From positions 321,564 through 374,561 of the forward strand of contig NZ_SMRP01000006.1 of the NCBI RefSeq assembly GCF_004353915.1: 52,998 nt of DNA, in the 5' to 3' direction. Shown here in pieces: positions 50,539 through 52,998 of this stretch (the stretch's first letter is position 1; each line of letters starts with the position of its first letter). The translations under genes and the position numbers were made by a program. The notes below the pieces were generated by a model. It was given only the letters and a program-made list of their open reading frames with translations. It was not told the DNA's origin and did not search any database. Source of the DNA: Paraburkholderia silviterrae (GTDB lineage Bacteria > Pseudomonadota > Gammaproteobacteria > Burkholderiales > Burkholderiaceae).

Positions 50539-51867
50539 TTGCATACGCATACCATCGAGGCCGGCTTGCACGCGCAAGGCGCGGCCGATTCATCCCCGCG
50601 AGCCTATGCGTGGGTTGTGTTCGCGCTGACGTTCGCGCTATTGCTGTCCGACTACATGTCGCGCCAGGTGCTCAATGCGGTCTTCCCGCTCCTCAAGGTC
50701 ACATGGGGGCTGTCCGACACGCGCCTCGGCTCGTTGAGCAGCATCGTCGCGCTCATGGTCGGCGTGCTGACGTTTCCGCTTTCCGTGTTCGCCGATCGCT
50801 GGGGCCGCGTGCGGAGCATCGTCCTCATGGCGGCGCTCTGGAGCCTCGCCACGCTCGGCTGCGCCGCCGCGGCCAGCTATGGCGAGATGCTGCTCGCGCG
50901 CGCCTTCGTGGGGGTGGGCGAGGCGGCGTATGGGAGCGTCGGCGTCGCGCTGATCCTCAGCATCTTCCCGGCGCGCCTGCGCTCGACGCTCACCGGCGCC
51001 TTCATGGCCGGCGGCGCGTTCGGGTCGGTGCTGGGCATGGCGGCGGGCGGCATGCTCGCCGTGCACATGGGCTGGCGGGCCGCGTTCGGCGTGATGGCGT
51101 GCCTTGGCTTCGTGCTCGTGATCGCGTTTCGCCTGGTCGTCACCGAAGCGCGCATTGCGCAGGACCGCGGAGCGCGCCCCCATGCGCGCGGCGTGGTGAA
51201 TAACACCGGACGCCCTGGCCTGCGCAACGTGTTCGCGGGGCTGTTCTCTTCGGTCTCGGTGATCTGCGCCTATCTCGGCAGCGGCTTGCAGCTCTTCATC
51301 ATGGGCGCCGTGGTGGCCTGGATGCCGAGCTTCCTGAACCGCTACTACGGCATGCCGCCCGACCGCGCGGCGGTGGCGGCGGCGGTATTCGTGCTGCTTG
51401 GCGGGACCGGCATGATCGCGTGCGGCGCGCTGACCGACCGCGTGAGCCGTCACGCACCCGAGCGCAAGTGGGCGATGGCGATTGCGTTCTCGCTGCTGTC
51501 GTTCGCATTGCTCGGCAGCGGCTTCTACGCGAGCCCCGGCCCGCTGCAACTCGCGTTGCTTGGCGGCGGCATCTTCGTCGTGGCCGGCACGTCGGGGCCG
51601 GCCGGCGCGATGGTCGCCAATCTCACGCCCGAGTCGATTCACTCGCCGGCGTTCGCCACGCTCACGCTCGTGAACAACCTGGTCGGGCTCGCGCCGGGGC
51701 CGCTTGTGACGGGCTTTATCGCGGACCGGATCGGTCTGCTCGGCGCGTTGCAGGCCGCTCCGCTCGTGGCGCTCGTGGCGACGCTCGCCTTCGCGCTCGG
51801 CAAGCGCCGCTATGGCGCGGGGTTGCAGGCCGTGCGCCAACGCTATCCGGCGACCGCGTTTCAATGA
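50539..51867 (+). CDS. MFS transporter
   Basis: This 442-residue permease has about 12 helices with the MFS loop 2-3 motif DRWGRVRSI and helix 4 ARAFVGVGEAAYGSVGVAL, as in spinster-like and aromatic-acid carriers. The first helix (DYMSRQVLNAVFPLLKVTWGLSD) is typical of organic-anion symporters. I chose TTG 50539 because GGAGGAG lies six bases before it; the in-frame GTG at 50503 lacks a site. A DsbA-like gene and a Rieske ferredoxin gene follow closely, so it probably belongs to a small catabolic or stress operon. The substrate is unknown. Confidence 0.8.
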   Translation: MHTHTIEAGLHAQGAADSSPRAYAWVVFALTFALLLSDYMSRQVLNAVFPLLKVTWGLSDTRLGSLSSIVALMVGVLTFPLSVFADRWGRVRSIVLMAALWSLATLGCAAAASYGEMLLARAFVGVGEAAYGSVGVALILSIFPARLRSTLTGAFMAGGAFGSVLGMAAGGMLAVHMGWRAAFGVMACLGFVLVIAFRLVVTEARIAQDRGARPHARGVVNNTGRPGLRNVFAGLFSSVSVICAYLGSGLQLFIMGAVVAWMPSFLNRYYGMPPDRAAVAAAVFVLLGGTGMIACGALTDRVSRHAPERKWAMAIAFSLLSFALLGSGFYASPGPLQLALLGGGIFVVAGTSGPAGAMVANLTPESIHSPAFATLTLVNNLVGLAPGPLVTGFIADRIGLLGALQAAPLVALVATLAFALGKRRYGAGLQAVRQRYPATAFQ

Positions 51868-51889
51868 ATATGCTGTGGAGCATCCATCG

Positions 51890-52558
51890 ATGAATACCCC
51901 GCTTTCTCCCGCACGGGAGCTGCGCGTCGAGTTTTATTTCGACTTCGTATGCCCGTGGTGCCTGATCGGCAAGCGCAACCTCGAAGCTGCGATTGCCGAG
52001 CTTAAAGCGCGCGAGCCTCGCGTGAACGTGCAGATCGTATGGCGCCCGGTCGAGCTGCTCCCTCATACGCCCTTGGGCGGCGTGCCTTACGAGGCGTTCT
52101 ATCTGGCGCGTCTCGGCAGCGCGCAGGCCGTGGCGCAGCGGCGCGCGCAGGTGAGGCAGGCGGCGCGCAGCGCGGGCGTCGAGCTTGCGTTCGAGCGCAT
52201 TCGCGTGTTTCCCAATACCGCGGCGGCGCATGAACTGGTTGCTCGCGCAACACATGTGGCCAGTGAGCGCTGCGGCGGCCAGCAGGCCGAGTTAATCGAG
52301 CGCCTCTTCACTGCGTATTTTTGCGAGGGCGAAGACATTGGCGACGCGGTCACGCTCGCGCGGATCGCGCGCGCGCACGGCATCGGCGATGCGGCGCCCG
52401 CGCCGCGTATGGATGGTGCTTCGGTGCGTGTGGAAGGCGTGCCTTACTTTGTGTTCGGTGGCCGCTATGCCGTGTCGGGCGCACAGCCGCCACACGTGTT
52501 GCTCGATGCGATGCTGCGCGCGGCGGATCTGGTGGAGGCACAGCCCCATGGCGCATGA
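51890..52558 (+). CDS. DsbA-family oxidoreductase (FrnE-like)
   Basis: This 222-residue thioredoxin-fold protein has the active-site CPWC (residues about 21-24; FYFDFVCPWCLIG), the DsbA helical insert and a cis-Pro loop (RVEGVPYFVF). No signal sequence is present, so it works in the cytoplasm like FrnE or as a polyketide/2-hydroxychromene-type isomerase. ATG 51890 follows the MFS stop by 22 bases with GGAG about ten bases upstream. It overlaps the ferredoxin gene by 11 bases, implying coupled translation. Confidence 0.85.
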   Translation: MNTPLSPARELRVEFYFDFVCPWCLIGKRNLEAAIAELKAREPRVNVQIVWRPVELLPHTPLGGVPYEAFYLARLGSAQAVAQRRAQVRQAARSAGVELAFERIRVFPNTAAAHELVARATHVASERCGGQQAELIERLFTAYFCEGEDIGDAVTLARIARAHGIGDAAPAPRMDGASVRVEGVPYFVFGGRYAVSGAQPPHVLLDAMLRAADLVEAQPHGA

Positions 52559-52865
52559 AATTGCAATTGGCGGTGCGGACAGCCTCGCAGAGGGGCAGCG
52601 CAAGCTCGTGTTTGTTGGTGGTGGCCGCAGTGTGGTGGTTTTTAATGTGGCAGGCCGCCTGCGCGCGATTGAGAATAGTTGCCCGCACAACGGTGCGTCG
52701 TTGGCCAATGGGCGTCTCGATGGTAGCGTGCTCACGTGCCCGGCGCATGGGCTGCGTTTCGATCTGGATGCAGGCTGCACGCCGGGGGCGGGGAAATTGT
52801 GTCTGGATTTCTTGCCAATAAGGACGGTGGACGGGCAACTGATGATCACGATTGACGTGCAATGA
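52548..52865 (+). CDS. Rieske-type 2Fe-2S ferredoxin
   Basis: This 105-residue protein is a stand-alone Rieske ferredoxin with ligands Cys45/His47 (CPHNG) and Cys64/His67 (CPAHG), like BphF or the NirD-like small subunit. Such proteins shuttle electrons to a Rieske oxygenase. ATG 52548 lies inside the end of the DsbA-like gene; the longer open frame to 52338 is its shadow. No reductase or oxygenase is adjacent in the window; they could lie downstream or be shared with the island at 28-38 kb. Confidence 0.85.
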   Translation: MAHEIAIGGADSLAEGQRKLVFVGGGRSVVVFNVAGRLRAIENSCPHNGASLANGRLDGSVLTCPAHGLRFDLDAGCTPGAGKLCLDFLPIRTVDGQLMITIDVQ

Positions 52866-52998
52866 GTGAGTGTGATGCATTGGTGTTGCACTGAGATTGG
52901 GTTAGTTTCGGGGCGGTGTTTTTCTGTTGTTGTGGGGTGTTGGCATTTCCTTGTTTTCATGTAGGTATATTTGTGTTGCCCCTGTGCGGGGCGGCACC
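52866..52998. other. Right edge, no gene seen
   Basis: The last 133 bases are T/G-rich and contain GCCCC-TGTGC-GGGGC (52979-52993), a small hairpin that could end the ferredoxin operon. No coding frame is visible. Confidence 0.4.

Overview
This 53 kb window is high-GC chromosomal DNA that looks like Burkholderiaceae (Paraburkholderia, Caballeronia or Burkholderia type). The pointers are an adjacent phaA-phaB pair, an H-NS-type protein with a lysine/alanine-rich tail, several porins of the burkholderial type ending in Phe, many LysR regulators with divergent targets, and dense coding with GGAG-type ribosome sites. The species cannot be set from sequence reading alone. I saw no rRNA, tRNA, CRISPR array or intact insertion sequence.

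Layout. 1-1.6 kb: end of phaA, then phaB (polyhydroxybutyrate precursor synthesis). 1.7-6.1 kb: an MFS exporter, an H-NS-like nucleoid protein, and a small DUF606 membrane protein divergent from a LysR regulator. 6.1-10.3 kb: a BtuB-like TonB-dependent receptor behind a cobalamin riboswitch, a BON-domain protein and a porin. 10.6-14.7 kb: an AbgB-like amidohydrolase and an MHS-type transporter, divergent from a LysR regulator. 14.9-17.2 kb: an unrecognised pair, a lipoprotein with a gluzincin-type zinc site and a small exported protein. 17.3-19.5 kb: a two-gene operon of a UbiM-like flavin hydroxylase and a ribonucleotide reductase R2 paralogue with no R1 nearby. 20.1-21.2 kb: tartrate/D-malate dehydrogenase. 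21.4-25.5 kb: an rpiR - iaaA - gsi - P1 peptidase operon in which the gsi transporter has collapsed into one chimeric reading frame. 25.5-27.3 kb: an AT-richer insert with a glycosyltransferase-9-like gene between imperfect direct repeats, then a small winged-helix candidate.

27.4-38.0 kb is a catabolic island for quaternary amines: an XRE-PAS-PAS regulator, a CntB-like reductase, an aldehyde dehydrogenase, a CntA-like carnitine oxygenase and, divergently, an NCS1 permease, a porin, a LysR regulator and a second, GbcA/Stc2-like Rieske oxygenase. The likely flow is carnitine to trimethylamine plus malic semialdehyde, then malate. The second oxygenase probably demethylates a betaine. 38-40 kb: an alpha/beta hydrolase overlapping the last Rieske gene tail to tail, and an AraC-GyrI regulator. 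40.1-43.3 kb: a five-gene arsenic operon (arsR, arsI-like, arsC, acr3, arsH). 43.6-53 kb: a POT peptide transporter, a DUF1801 protein, a large MalT-like LuxR regulator, a UspA/hemerythrin-like fusion, and an MFS - DsbA - Rieske ferredoxin run at the right edge.

The most unusual points are the gsiA-gsiD chimera, the UbiM/R2 operon, the metalloprotease-like lipoprotein pair, the hairpin repeats in the carnitine operon and the repeat-flanked glycosyltransferase insert. All family names come from reading motifs; no database search was run.
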